From Hoyosella rhizosphaerae (GTDB lineage: Bacteria; Actinomycetota; Actinomycetes; Mycobacteriales; Mycobacteriaceae), in assembly GCF_014643175.1 (NCBI RefSeq), contig NZ_BMJH01000003.1, forward strand, positions 1-64,000: 64,000 nucleotides of DNA, read 5' to 3'. A program made the position numbers and the translations under genes. The notes below the pieces were generated by a model. It saw only the letters and a list, made by a program, of their open reading frames with translations, had not been told where the DNA came from and ran no database searches. Of this stretch, positions 40,544 to 48,174 are shown piece after piece. Within the stretch, counting starts at the first letter, position 1; each line of letters opens with the position of its first letter.

Positions 40544-40692
40544 TGTTGTAACAGTCTACTGCCTCGCGCAGAACGCAATTACCAGGTGGTGCCTTTTAGG
40601 GCTTTCCATCCGGGGTCGCCACCCAGAGACCTCCACACCTAGAAACCACTATGCCACCATGCACGCCGTACCAGGCTGCCAAACACGCTGTT

Positions 40693-40719
40693 TTCGAGAA
40701 TTGGCCGGATTCGAGAATT
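40693..40719. repeat. direct repeat TTCGAGAATT in the deaD/paralog B intergenic region
   Basis: TTCGAGAATT at 40693-40702 and 40710-40719, start-to-start spacing 17 bp. It lies in the 291-bp divergent control region (40544-40834), where I see no gene. A GTGATC/GATCAC pair flanks further right near 40735-40775. Confidence 0.5.
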
Positions 40720-40834
40720 CCCCGAACTATTTAGGTGATCATTGCAACACTTTGGCCCCGCAGTGCGATAGATCACTAGAAGGGGTACGTCGACCAACGT
40801 CGTAACCGATCAGCACACAATTCGGGGAGGAATC

Positions 40835-41605
40835 GTGAGCGCCGTTTTTACACCGGCTTCCACGTCTAGGGCACGGACAGACGAGCGGTACGAACCTGCC
40901 GCCGATGATGCGGCAGATATCGCAGACATATGTGTCAAAAGGTGCGGCGAGCCGACTACATGGATTACGGCGACAGAACTGCGAGAAAGCCTTGCCCTCT
41001 GCCTCCTCGAAGTGATTCAAGCAACATGTTCTGATTACCGCGCTGTCGTCGATCTCCTCGATCGATACCGAAACTACCGCTATGCGCGCACGCGCGATTT
41101 CAGTTCTAGTAATTCCACACCAGACGGATTGCAGGAACTTCTCAACACATTCGACGAAGTGGGCGGACCCACTATTTGGGTGGGAAAGGTAGCTAACTTT
41201 CGGCGACGCTACTCCGGCGATGGAGTGCCCGTTCGAGCGGCCAGCATTCTGCACATTGCCCACATCTTGCATCAACTTAAAGTCAACACTGTGACGGATC
41301 TTCGCACCGCAGAAAACAGTGAGGGCAAGATGGGCGAAATTGAGCATGCTTGGTTCACGGAACTTGGGGAACTCACCAGTCACGCCTGGCCGCATTTGCG
41401 GGTCCTCGTCGGCCTTGACGAGGTCGACTCAAGCGCAGCGGTAAATGCGTTTCGCGAACAATGCACGCCGAACATGGATTCTCACACCTTCCGTGGCGGT
41501 ATGCCACGCGCAGCTGGGCGCCTTGGAGTGAGCACCTCTGAGCTCGAATTCACCATTTCTCGTTGGTACTTGTCGCGGTTAAATCGCAGCATCGTAGATG
41601 CGTAA
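40835..41605 (+). CDS. unrecognised helical protein, paralog B flanking deaD
   Basis: A 256-aa protein starting at GTG 40835, with GGGGAGGAA about 5 nt upstream. It is a diverged paralog of the protein at 37902-38657 (shared ESLALC, TFxE, WxGKV, FRRR and TxxDL blocks in the same order and spacing). The first 30 residues are extra and Ser/Thr/Asp-rich. The C-terminal WYLSRLNRSIVDA region is helical. No domain recognised with certainty; the long minus-strand open frame antisense to it is not supported. The next gene, a phosphoribosyltransferase, starts 75 nt after the stop. Confidence 0.7.
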   Translation: MSAVFTPASTSRARTDERYEPAADDAADIADICVKRCGEPTTWITATELRESLALCLLEVIQATCSDYRAVVDLLDRYRNYRYARTRDFSSSNSTPDGLQELLNTFDEVGGPTIWVGKVANFRRRYSGDGVPVRAASILHIAHILHQLKVNTVTDLRTAENSEGKMGEIEHAWFTELGELTSHAWPHLRVLVGLDEVDSSAAVNAFREQCTPNMDSHTFRGGMPRAAGRLGVSTSELEFTISRWYLSRLNRSIVDA

Positions 41606-41679
41606 AGGCGACTCTGCGACAATGTAAAGGCATCACCAGTGCCGGTGACGACCCCCCTAGCTCACGCGAGTTGATTCAC

Positions 41680-42321
41680 ATGGCGTACAAAAATCGCGAA
41701 CACGCTGGCGAAGTTCTTGCGCGGGAACTCGAAAGGTTTATTACCGAAACCACGACGGTTCTCGGATTGCCGCGAGGCGGCGTCCCGATTGCGGCTGTCA
41801 TCGCCAACGCCTGGTCGGTACCTCTCGACATTCTTGTTGTCCGCAAACTTGGCGTTCCGTCCCATCCGGAACTCGCTTTCGGTGCAATCGGGGAAGACAA
41901 CACTCAAGTACTTAACGCCGACGTCGTCGCAGCAGAACGGCTCACCAGGCGCGACATTGCTCAGGTTCACGACGCCGAAGCGCAGGAACTGCAGAGAAGG
42001 TGCGGCCTCTTTCGGCGCAATATGCCGCGGGCGAACATTGCCGGGCGGGACGTGGTTATCGCCGACGATGGCATAGCCACAGGGGCCACTATGGAGGCGG
42101 CATGTCGCGTGGCTCGAGCGCGAGGTGCGTCACGAATTGTCGTCGCCGTTCCGGTCGCGGCGTCGCAAGCCATCACCCGGCTGGAAAACGTGACCGACAC
42201 AATCGTGTGCCCTTTGGTGACGCACAACCTTGGAGCGGTAGGTCGCTGGTACGAAACATTCGATCAGGTATCAGAACGCGAAGTATCCTCACTTCTGACG
42301 GACGAGGGTCGATCGAAATAG
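41680..42321 (+). CDS. phosphoribosyltransferase family protein
   Basis: A 213-aa type I PRTase-fold protein. The PRPP-binding loop is VVIADDGIATGATMEAACR near residues 123-141, and the N-terminal LGLPRGGVPIAAVIA and LVVRKLGVPSHPELAFGAIG are typical of the stand-alone PRTase family often found next to erythromycin esterase or dienelactone hydrolase genes. Substrate unknown. The start is ATG 41680 (MAYKNREHAGEVLA); the frame opens earlier but would overlap the previous gene. Ribosome site is weak. Confidence 0.85.
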   Translation: MAYKNREHAGEVLARELERFITETTTVLGLPRGGVPIAAVIANAWSVPLDILVVRKLGVPSHPELAFGAIGEDNTQVLNADVVAAERLTRRDIAQVHDAEAQELQRRCGLFRRNMPRANIAGRDVVIADDGIATGATMEAACRVARARGASRIVVAVPVAASQAITRLENVTDTIVCPLVTHNLGAVGRWYETFDQVSEREVSSLLTDEGRSK

Positions 42322-42455
42322 CGCAGCACACGACAACGCTTGCGGGAGTCATCGTTGGAAGAGCTGACAGATTAGTCTAACTGCTAGACACTAGTTACCT
42401 TGGTGTCGAGCACACTTCCACATAACCGCACGATTTTGAAGAAATAGGCCCGAGC

Positions 42456-43322
42456 ATGAGTGATCAGATTTATCCCGCGTGGCCTCGTTCTTTTGGTGCA
42501 ACTGAGCGCGCGCATCGGCCTCAGGGACGAACCCCGGCAGTGCGGCCGAAGACGCCGGTTGATGCGCCCGTCATCGGGCTTGCCCTCGGCGGTGGCGCAG
42601 CTCTCGGAGCAGCCCACGTGGGAGTACTTTTCGCCCTCGAAGAGGCTGGAATACACATCGGTGTAGTTGTGGGGACAAGCGCCGGCGCTCTGATTGGCGC
42701 AGGTTACGCAGCTGGACTGCCCGTGAGTTTGCTCGACAAGATCATTCGCAGCGCTGAGTGGCGGGACTTCGGTCGCCTGACTGTCCCGCGCAAACTGGGG
42801 CTACTAGACCCCGCTGCGCTGGAAAGCACCATTGCACGATTCACCGAAGACCGTGACATCGAAGAACTACCGCGAAGATTTGCGGCTGTCGCTACTGACC
42901 TACGCACATTGGCGCCGTATCTTCTTGATTCAGGCCCGGTCCCGTCTGCCCTGCTCGCCACCATCGCTGTACCGGGACTCTTTCCGCCAGTGCGCGTCGG
43001 TAATGCCCTGCTCATTGATGGCGCCTTCACTTCTAATGTTCCAACCTGGGGTGCGCGGCTTTTGGGCGCTGACAAGGTCATTACTGTCCGCCTGACTCCC
43101 GAACGAACAATGCGCCCCATGGCGCTGCTGCGTCAGGCGATGGGCGGCTTTGACGACGAAGCACCAGACGTACTTATCAGCCCCGACACCACCAAATATT
43201 CCCGATGGTCCGCGGCGGGTATTCCGGCACTCATCCAAGCGGGTCGCGATGCCACAGCTGAAGTTATTGACCAGATTCGAGATCTTGTGCCGCCCGCGGA
43301 TTCGACCCCAACTGTCAGTTAG
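42456..43322 (+). CDS. patatin-like phospholipase (RssA type)
   Basis: A 288-aa acyl hydrolase with Ser-Asp dyad. The oxyanion-hole motif is LALGGGAALGAAHVG (near 41-55), nucleophile Ser75 is in VGTSAG, and the catalytic Asp188 is in LIDGAFTSNVP. The first 35 residues are polar and Pro/Arg-rich. No signal peptide or membrane segment, so cytoplasmic. Bacterial members hydrolyse phospholipids or lysophospholipids; the natural substrate cannot be told from sequence. The ATG has only a weak ribosome site. It lies alone between the PRTase and EcsC-like genes. Confidence 0.88.
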   Translation: MSDQIYPAWPRSFGATERAHRPQGRTPAVRPKTPVDAPVIGLALGGGAALGAAHVGVLFALEEAGIHIGVVVGTSAGALIGAGYAAGLPVSLLDKIIRSAEWRDFGRLTVPRKLGLLDPAALESTIARFTEDRDIEELPRRFAAVATDLRTLAPYLLDSGPVPSALLATIAVPGLFPPVRVGNALLIDGAFTSNVPTWGARLLGADKVITVRLTPERTMRPMALLRQAMGGFDDEAPDVLISPDTTKYSRWSAAGIPALIQAGRDATAEVIDQIRDLVPPADSTPTVS

Positions 43323-43420
43323 CACGCCGGATGTTGCCAGGGTTCAACGGTGCGTCATCCATCGCTGCGGTACAAATAGAGGGAACCTCCACGAAGTGGG
43401 GATGAAAGGAGCTGGCGACT

Positions 43421-44197
43421 GTGACTGATCACGCGAACCGCGACGAGTTTCTTCTCGACCTTCCTGAGGCGAAGCCAGCTGGAATAACGGGCCGCATGGC
43501 CATGAAGATGGTCGACAAAGGCGTCAACATACCCGGCCCGGTTGTTGCGAATTTCGTCAACAAGTTGCGTACCAAGCATCCCGATGACACGCCTGGACAA
43601 ATCATTGGCCGAATCGACCGCTATTACTTGAATACCGTGACCAGCACAGGTGCCGCAGTGGGCGCCACAGCTGCTGTGCCCGGCGTTGGTACTGTCGCTG
43701 CGCTTGCGGCCGCTGGCGGTGAGACAGCGGTGTTTTTCGCGACGAGCGCTTTCTACACCCTTGCCTTAGCCGAGGTGTACAACCTTCCGATCGAAGATGT
43801 CGAACGTCGCCGTGCGCTCGTGATGAGCATTGCCATGGGCAACACGACATCGGTGCTGGCGGAGAAGGCGGCCCTGCGGAAGGGACGGTCCTGGGCCGAT
43901 ACCGTGGCCAACGTCATTCCATCACCATCAATTGGCAAGCTCAACGCCGCACTTGCCCGCCGAATGTTGTTGCGCCTGGCTCAGACCCGAGGGTTCATGA
44001 CTATTGGTCGTATCGTCCCGTTCGGCGTCGGAGCGGCCATCGGCGCTGCCACAAACCGGACACTCGGTAGAGCGCTTGTCGTACATGCACACAAGGCGTT
44101 TGGTCCGCCGCCTCGCCGCTGGTTGTCGCCGCCTGCCGCAGAAATTATCGACCACGAAGCGGATGCAAACGTGCCAATCCTACTTCCCGGAGAATGA
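43421..44197 (+). CDS. EcsC-family-like protein
   Basis: A 258-aa protein starting at GTG 43421, with AAAGGAG 9 nt upstream. A hydrophobic Ala/Gly/Val-rich region at about residues 72-105 (TSTGAAVGATAAVPGVGTVA, then FFATSAFYTLALAEVYNLP) and a second at 180-215 (MTIGRIVPFGVGAAIGAATN) resemble the EcsC family, whose Bacillus member affects ABC-transporter-dependent secretion. The role here is unknown. The stop overlaps the stop of the convergent enoyl-CoA hydratase gene by 18 nt. Confidence 0.7.
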   Translation: MTDHANRDEFLLDLPEAKPAGITGRMAMKMVDKGVNIPGPVVANFVNKLRTKHPDDTPGQIIGRIDRYYLNTVTSTGAAVGATAAVPGVGTVAALAAAGGETAVFFATSAFYTLALAEVYNLPIEDVERRRALVMSIAMGNTTSVLAEKAALRKGRSWADTVANVIPSPSIGKLNAALARRMLLRLAQTRGFMTIGRIVPFGVGAAIGAATNRTLGRALVVHAHKAFGPPPRRWLSPPAAEIIDHEADANVPILLPGE

Positions 44198-45013
44198 GGC
44201 TTTTCCTGGTCCGTCGGTAAGGAAGCTTGCTACGGCTCCTCGTAAATCGTCGGTAGCGAACAGTTCGCCCGATACGCGAGGGGTGATTGCATCCGCGTGT
44301 TCGATTCCGCGATCACGCCACGCTGTGACGATTTGTTTGGTGGCGTTGTGCGCTTGTGTCGGCCCATCGGCTAGCTTTTGCGTCAAGCGCCAAGCCGAAT
44401 CGATGGTGTCTTCAGCAAGAATGTTCACAACGCCCCACGCGTGCAGGGTTTCCCCGCTGTACAGATCACCTGTCATCACGAGTTCACGGGCTCGACCGGA
44501 TCCCGCCCGCTCCGCGAGCCGCTGGGGTCCTCCCATCGACGGCGTCAACCCGACAACTGTTTCTACGAGTCCAAACTTCGCCGCAGGGTTCGCCACAATG
44601 ATGTCGCATGCAAGAGCCATTTCAAATGCCGCGGTGAGAGTCAGCCCGTGCGCGGCAAAGACAACTGGGCACGGCAATCCCTCTAGCGGTTGGATGATTG
44701 TCTCGAAGAGTCGCTGCCACAGCGCTTCTGCATCAGTCGGCGTGAGCCCCGAAAACACGTGCACATCGACGCCTGCGGACACGACCTTGCCAGCTGCGCG
44801 AACCAGCACAGCACGCGGGGGTTGAGCAACAAGGTCAGCAATATGCGTTGCGCACGCATCCATCACCGCGGTGGAAAACAAGTTCAGCGGTGGGGCATCA
44901 ATCGTCAGCACCGCAAATGTCGCACCGCCCGGCGTTGATTCTCTGTGTAGCGACACGGGCAAGGCTGACGCTGGAGAGGCTGACACTGGCGAAACTGGGG
45001 AACTATCGGTCAT
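44180..45013 (-). CDS. enoyl-CoA hydratase/isomerase family protein
   Basis: Crotonase-fold protein of 277 aa. The oxyanion-hole segments are visible: AAGKVVSAGVDVHVFSG and FAAHGLTLTAAFEMALACD, followed by the FGLVETVVGLTPSMGG block; the classic catalytic Glu pair is only partly recognisable, so isomerase or hydrolase chemistry is also possible. The start is ATG 45013 (MTDSSPVSPVSAS); the 25 residues after it are a repetitive Ser/Pro/Val/Ala run. A longer frame to 45163 would run over the promoter of the divergent acyl-CoA dehydrogenase gene. Acts in fatty-acid or side-chain degradation by inference from its neighbour. Confidence 0.85.
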   Translation of the reverse strand: MTDSSPVSPVSASPASALPVSLHRESTPGGATFAVLTIDAPPLNLFSTAVMDACATHIADLVAQPPRAVLVRAAGKVVSAGVDVHVFSGLTPTDAEALWQRLFETIIQPLEGLPCPVVFAAHGLTLTAAFEMALACDIIVANPAAKFGLVETVVGLTPSMGGPQRLAERAGSGRARELVMTGDLYSGETLHAWGVVNILAEDTIDSAWRLTQKLADGPTQAHNATKQIVTAWRDRGIEHADAITPRVSGELFATDDLRGAVASFLTDGPGKASFSGK

Positions 45014-45149
45014 GTGTGCAGCCTGCCATGTCCACACCTGCGAGTACCAGCGATCCACCGATGCGTATGCATCGACTATCGACCGCCGTCGCAACACGGC
45101 GAACGCTGTAGGTAAAGTGTGCCTCATCACTTGTCGCATGGAGGTTTGA

Positions 45150-46295
45150 ATGAAACGCACCATTTACGAAGCAGATCATGAAGCCTTCCGCGAGTCTGCT
45201 CGCGAGTTTGTGTCCCGCCACGTACAACCTCGCTCCGAGGAATTGATCGAGAACAAGGCTATTCCGCGCGAGATTTGGCTGGAGGCTGGCAAGGCAGGCT
45301 TGCTCGGTTTGGAAATCCCGGAAAAGTTCGGCGGCGGCGAGGCTGGCGACTTCCGTTTCAACGCTGTACTCGGCGAAGAACTAAGCCGTCACAGCGCCGC
45401 AATGGCTTCATGTTTTGGTATCCACTCGGACATTTGCGCTCCGTACCTCGTCGAGTTGACGACCGAAGAGCAGAAGGAGCGGTGGCTACCGAAATTCTGC
45501 ACGGGTGAACTCATCACCGCGATCGGCATGACTGAGCCATCCGGCGGCTCCGATCTTGCGGCGTTGAAAACGACAGCTGTCCGCGATGGCGACGACTGGA
45601 TCATCAATGGTTCAAAGACCTTTATCACCAACGGCTACAGCGCTGACTTGGTAATTGTTGCTGCGCGCACCTCACCGGCGAAAAAGGCCCGCGGCATCAC
45701 CCTTTTCGCAGTGGAAGCTGGGACGCAGGGCTTCGAGCGTGGCCGCAAACTCGACAAGGTCGGTCAGCCCGAATCCGATACTGCCGAATTGTTCTTCGAC
45801 AATGTCCGAGTGTCGAGCGCGAACATCATTGGCGAGCTCGACAACGGGTTCATTCACATGATGCAGATGCTCCCGCAAGAGCGCCTGAGCGCCGCTGTAT
45901 GCAACACCGCCCACGCAATGGCAATCTACGACGAGACTTTGGAGTACGTGAAGGAGCGCAAGGCGTTTGGGCAACCAATCGGCGCGTTCCAGCACAACAA
46001 GTTCCTGCTCGCCGAGATCAACACCAAACTGACGGTGACCCAGTCATTTGTCGATTCCTGCGTCTATGCTCACACGCAAAGCGACCTCACTCCGATTGAT
46101 GCTGCCAAGGCGAAATGGTGGTCAGCTGAGATTCAGAATGAGGTCCTCGATCACTGTGTGCAGTTGTACGGCGGATACGGATTCATGCGTGAATACAGGG
46201 CCGCCCGTGCGTGGATGGATGCCCGCGTAACAAAAATTTGGGCTGGAACCAATGAAATTATGAAGGAACTCATCGGTCGGGACCTCGGGTTGTGA
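45150..46295 (+). CDS. acyl-CoA dehydrogenase
   Basis: FAD enzyme of 381 aa that introduces the alpha-beta double bond in acyl-CoA. Signature 1 is AIGMTEPSGGSDLAALKTTA (about 122-141); the C-terminal QLYGGYGFMREY block (about 340) and IWAGTNEIMKELIGR are intact, with the conserved Glu in GTNEI. The ATG follows GGAGG by 5 nt. It is divergent from an enoyl-CoA hydratase gene, the next step of beta-oxidation, and a GNAT gene follows 4 nt after its stop. Chain-length preference cannot be read from the sequence. Confidence 0.95.
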   Translation: MKRTIYEADHEAFRESAREFVSRHVQPRSEELIENKAIPREIWLEAGKAGLLGLEIPEKFGGGEAGDFRFNAVLGEELSRHSAAMASCFGIHSDICAPYLVELTTEEQKERWLPKFCTGELITAIGMTEPSGGSDLAALKTTAVRDGDDWIINGSKTFITNGYSADLVIVAARTSPAKKARGITLFAVEAGTQGFERGRKLDKVGQPESDTAELFFDNVRVSSANIIGELDNGFIHMMQMLPQERLSAAVCNTAHAMAIYDETLEYVKERKAFGQPIGAFQHNKFLLAEINTKLTVTQSFVDSCVYAHTQSDLTPIDAAKAKWWSAEIQNEVLDHCVQLYGGYGFMREYRAARAWMDARVTKIWAGTNEIMKELIGRDLGL

Positions 46296-46299
46296 TGAC

Positions 46300-47016
46300 A
46301 TGGAAGCAATGGACGCTACTTCCGCACACGTTGCTTCAATTCTGAAGGTGGCATGGGCACGATCACTGGGTATTGGTGATCGTGACATCGCTGCAACACG
46401 AACTAATATCGTGTTACCGCATGATTCGAATTCACTGACGTTTTTGTCCGTGTTTGGCGAAAGTGTGTTTCTCGGCCCGGAGTGGGCTGTCGAGCGCGCC
46501 CGCGAGGTTCCAGAGGATGAACTTGGGACCGAGCGGGGGTTGCTGGGCATTGCGAAGGACCGCGGTGCCCATCGGGCTCGCGCCGAAACATTGCTCTTTA
46601 CGCCCGACTATTTGCCTCCGCCGTCGATGCACCCCAGTGAGGCTCCGCTAATTTCGCGAGACCGCGACATGGTGGACAGGCTTGTGCGGGCGAGTCCCCC
46701 AGATGATGTTGAGGCTGCGGATCTCCTTGATCAGTCGCAGTGGTTCACGTTGCTGGCTGAAGATATGGAACCTGTGGCGTGTGCGGCGTACACGGAGTGG
46801 CAGGGGTTCGTTGCCAACATGACGGCGCTGACTGCACCCACGGCTCGGCGTCGCGGGTACAGCAAGACTGTTTCGTTGATCGCGACCAATGTTGCTCTCG
46901 ATGAAGGCTTAGTGCCGCAATGGCGAGCTCATCGAACGAACGCAAATGCGTGGCATTTGGCGGACGCTTTGGGGTATCAGAAGTTTGGGACGCTGGCGAC
47001 TGTTGCCATCAGCTAG
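46300..47016 (+). CDS. GNAT-family acetyltransferase
   Basis: A 238-aa protein with a poorly conserved N-terminal half and a C-terminal GNAT domain: WFTLLAEDMEPVACAAYTEW, LTAPTARRRGYSKTVSLIAT (the acetyl-CoA-binding RRRGYS motif, about 183-203) and AHRTNANAWHLADALGYQKFG. The N-terminal half (TNIVLPHDSNSLTFLSVFGE) resembles the N-terminal region of other actinobacterial GNAT proteins of this length. Substrate unknown. ATG is 4 nt after the acyl-CoA dehydrogenase stop, so they are cotranscribed. Confidence 0.8.
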   Translation: MEAMDATSAHVASILKVAWARSLGIGDRDIAATRTNIVLPHDSNSLTFLSVFGESVFLGPEWAVERAREVPEDELGTERGLLGIAKDRGAHRARAETLLFTPDYLPPPSMHPSEAPLISRDRDMVDRLVRASPPDDVEAADLLDQSQWFTLLAEDMEPVACAAYTEWQGFVANMTALTAPTARRRGYSKTVSLIATNVALDEGLVPQWRAHRTNANAWHLADALGYQKFGTLATVAIS

Positions 47017-47087
47017 ACGCGGCTATCGACATGGAGACACCCCACCGAGTACCATTTAGTTGACTATTCAACAAGGCGAGGTGTGGC

Positions 47088-48104
47088 ATGGAAACGGCAG
47101 AAAACCCCGGTACGTACGTCAAGGACGGACAAGAGTTCTCCCGCGATATGCGCTACATTCCGAGTCGCATCACCAAAGACGGACGCGACGGATATCCAGT
47201 CGAAGCCGGTCGGTATCGCCTTGTCGCCGCACGAGCATGCCCCTGGGCAAATCGCGCCGTTATAGTTCGACGGCTACTTGGCCTAGAAGACGCGATCTCA
47301 CTCGGACTGTGCGGCCCAACGCACGACGCCCGCAGTTGGACCTTCGACCTCGATCCCGGTGGCGTCGACCCAGTCCTAGGCATCGAGCGAATTCAGGACG
47401 CCTACTTCGCCCGCTTTCCCGACTACGAGCGTGGCATCACCGTCCCCGTGATCGTCGATGTACCCACCGGCCAAGTAGTAACAAACGACTTCCCCACCAT
47501 GACGCTCGACTTCTCAAGCGAATGGACGGAACACCACCGCGACGGCGCACCAGACCTCTATCCCGACGCGCACAAAGATGAACTCGACGAAGTGATGGAT
47601 CTCGTGTTTCGAGACGTCAACAACGGGGTCTATCGCTGTGGTTTCGCAGGCACCCAAGAATCGTACGAAAAAGCGTACGACCGACTGTTCGCCCGACTTG
47701 ACTGGCTCAGCGAACGGCTAACGAATCAGCGATACCTAGTGGGCGACACCATCACTGAAGCCGATGTACGACTCTTCACAACCCTTGTGCGGTTCGATGC
47801 TGTCTACCATGGCCACTTCAAGTGCAATCGCAACAAGCTCACAGAAATGCCTGTGCTGTGGGCTTACACTCGCGACTTATTCCAAACACCCGGCTTCGGT
47901 GACACGATCGACTTCGATCAAATCAAAGATCACTACTACATAGTGCATTCCGAAATTAACCCCACGCAGATAGTCCCTAAGGGCCCGGATCTCACGAACT
48001 GGCTCAGCGCGCATAATCGCGAACATCTTGGCGGGCGCCCCTTCGGCGATGGCACCCCACCGCCTCCAGTACGAGCGAGCGAAGCAGTACCGGCGCTCAT
48101 GTGA
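47088..48104 (+). CDS. glutathionyl-hydroquinone reductase-like (xi-class GST family)
   Basis: A 338-aa thioredoxin-fold plus helical GST protein. The catalytic Cys51 is in RACPWANRAVIVRRLLGLE, the CPWA motif of the xi-class (YqjG/ECM4) family, which reductively removes a thiol from hydroquinone conjugates. The C-terminal helical domain is typical (LDWLSERLTNQRYLVGDTI; EADVRLFTTLVRFDAVYHGH). Actinobacteria of this group use mycothiol instead of glutathione, so the true co-substrate is probably mycothiol; this is inference. Start ATG 47088 has AAGGCGAGG upstream. A stand-alone gene between GNAT and ABC exporter genes. Confidence 0.87.
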   Translation: METAENPGTYVKDGQEFSRDMRYIPSRITKDGRDGYPVEAGRYRLVAARACPWANRAVIVRRLLGLEDAISLGLCGPTHDARSWTFDLDPGGVDPVLGIERIQDAYFARFPDYERGITVPVIVDVPTGQVVTNDFPTMTLDFSSEWTEHHRDGAPDLYPDAHKDELDEVMDLVFRDVNNGVYRCGFAGTQESYEKAYDRLFARLDWLSERLTNQRYLVGDTITEADVRLFTTLVRFDAVYHGHFKCNRNKLTEMPVLWAYTRDLFQTPGFGDTIDFDQIKDHYYIVHSEINPTQIVPKGPDLTNWLSAHNREHLGGRPFGDGTPPPPVRASEAVPALM

Positions 48105-48174
48105 AAATTGCCTCTCAATACCACCCGACCAGCAGACTGCCAATGTCAGACGTCGCGGTTACTCTCGTTAACAG

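Noticed and set aside
40739-41395. 218-codon minus-strand frame opposite paralog B
   Set aside because: The plus-strand protein is supported by paralogy with 37902-38657 and a good ribosome site.
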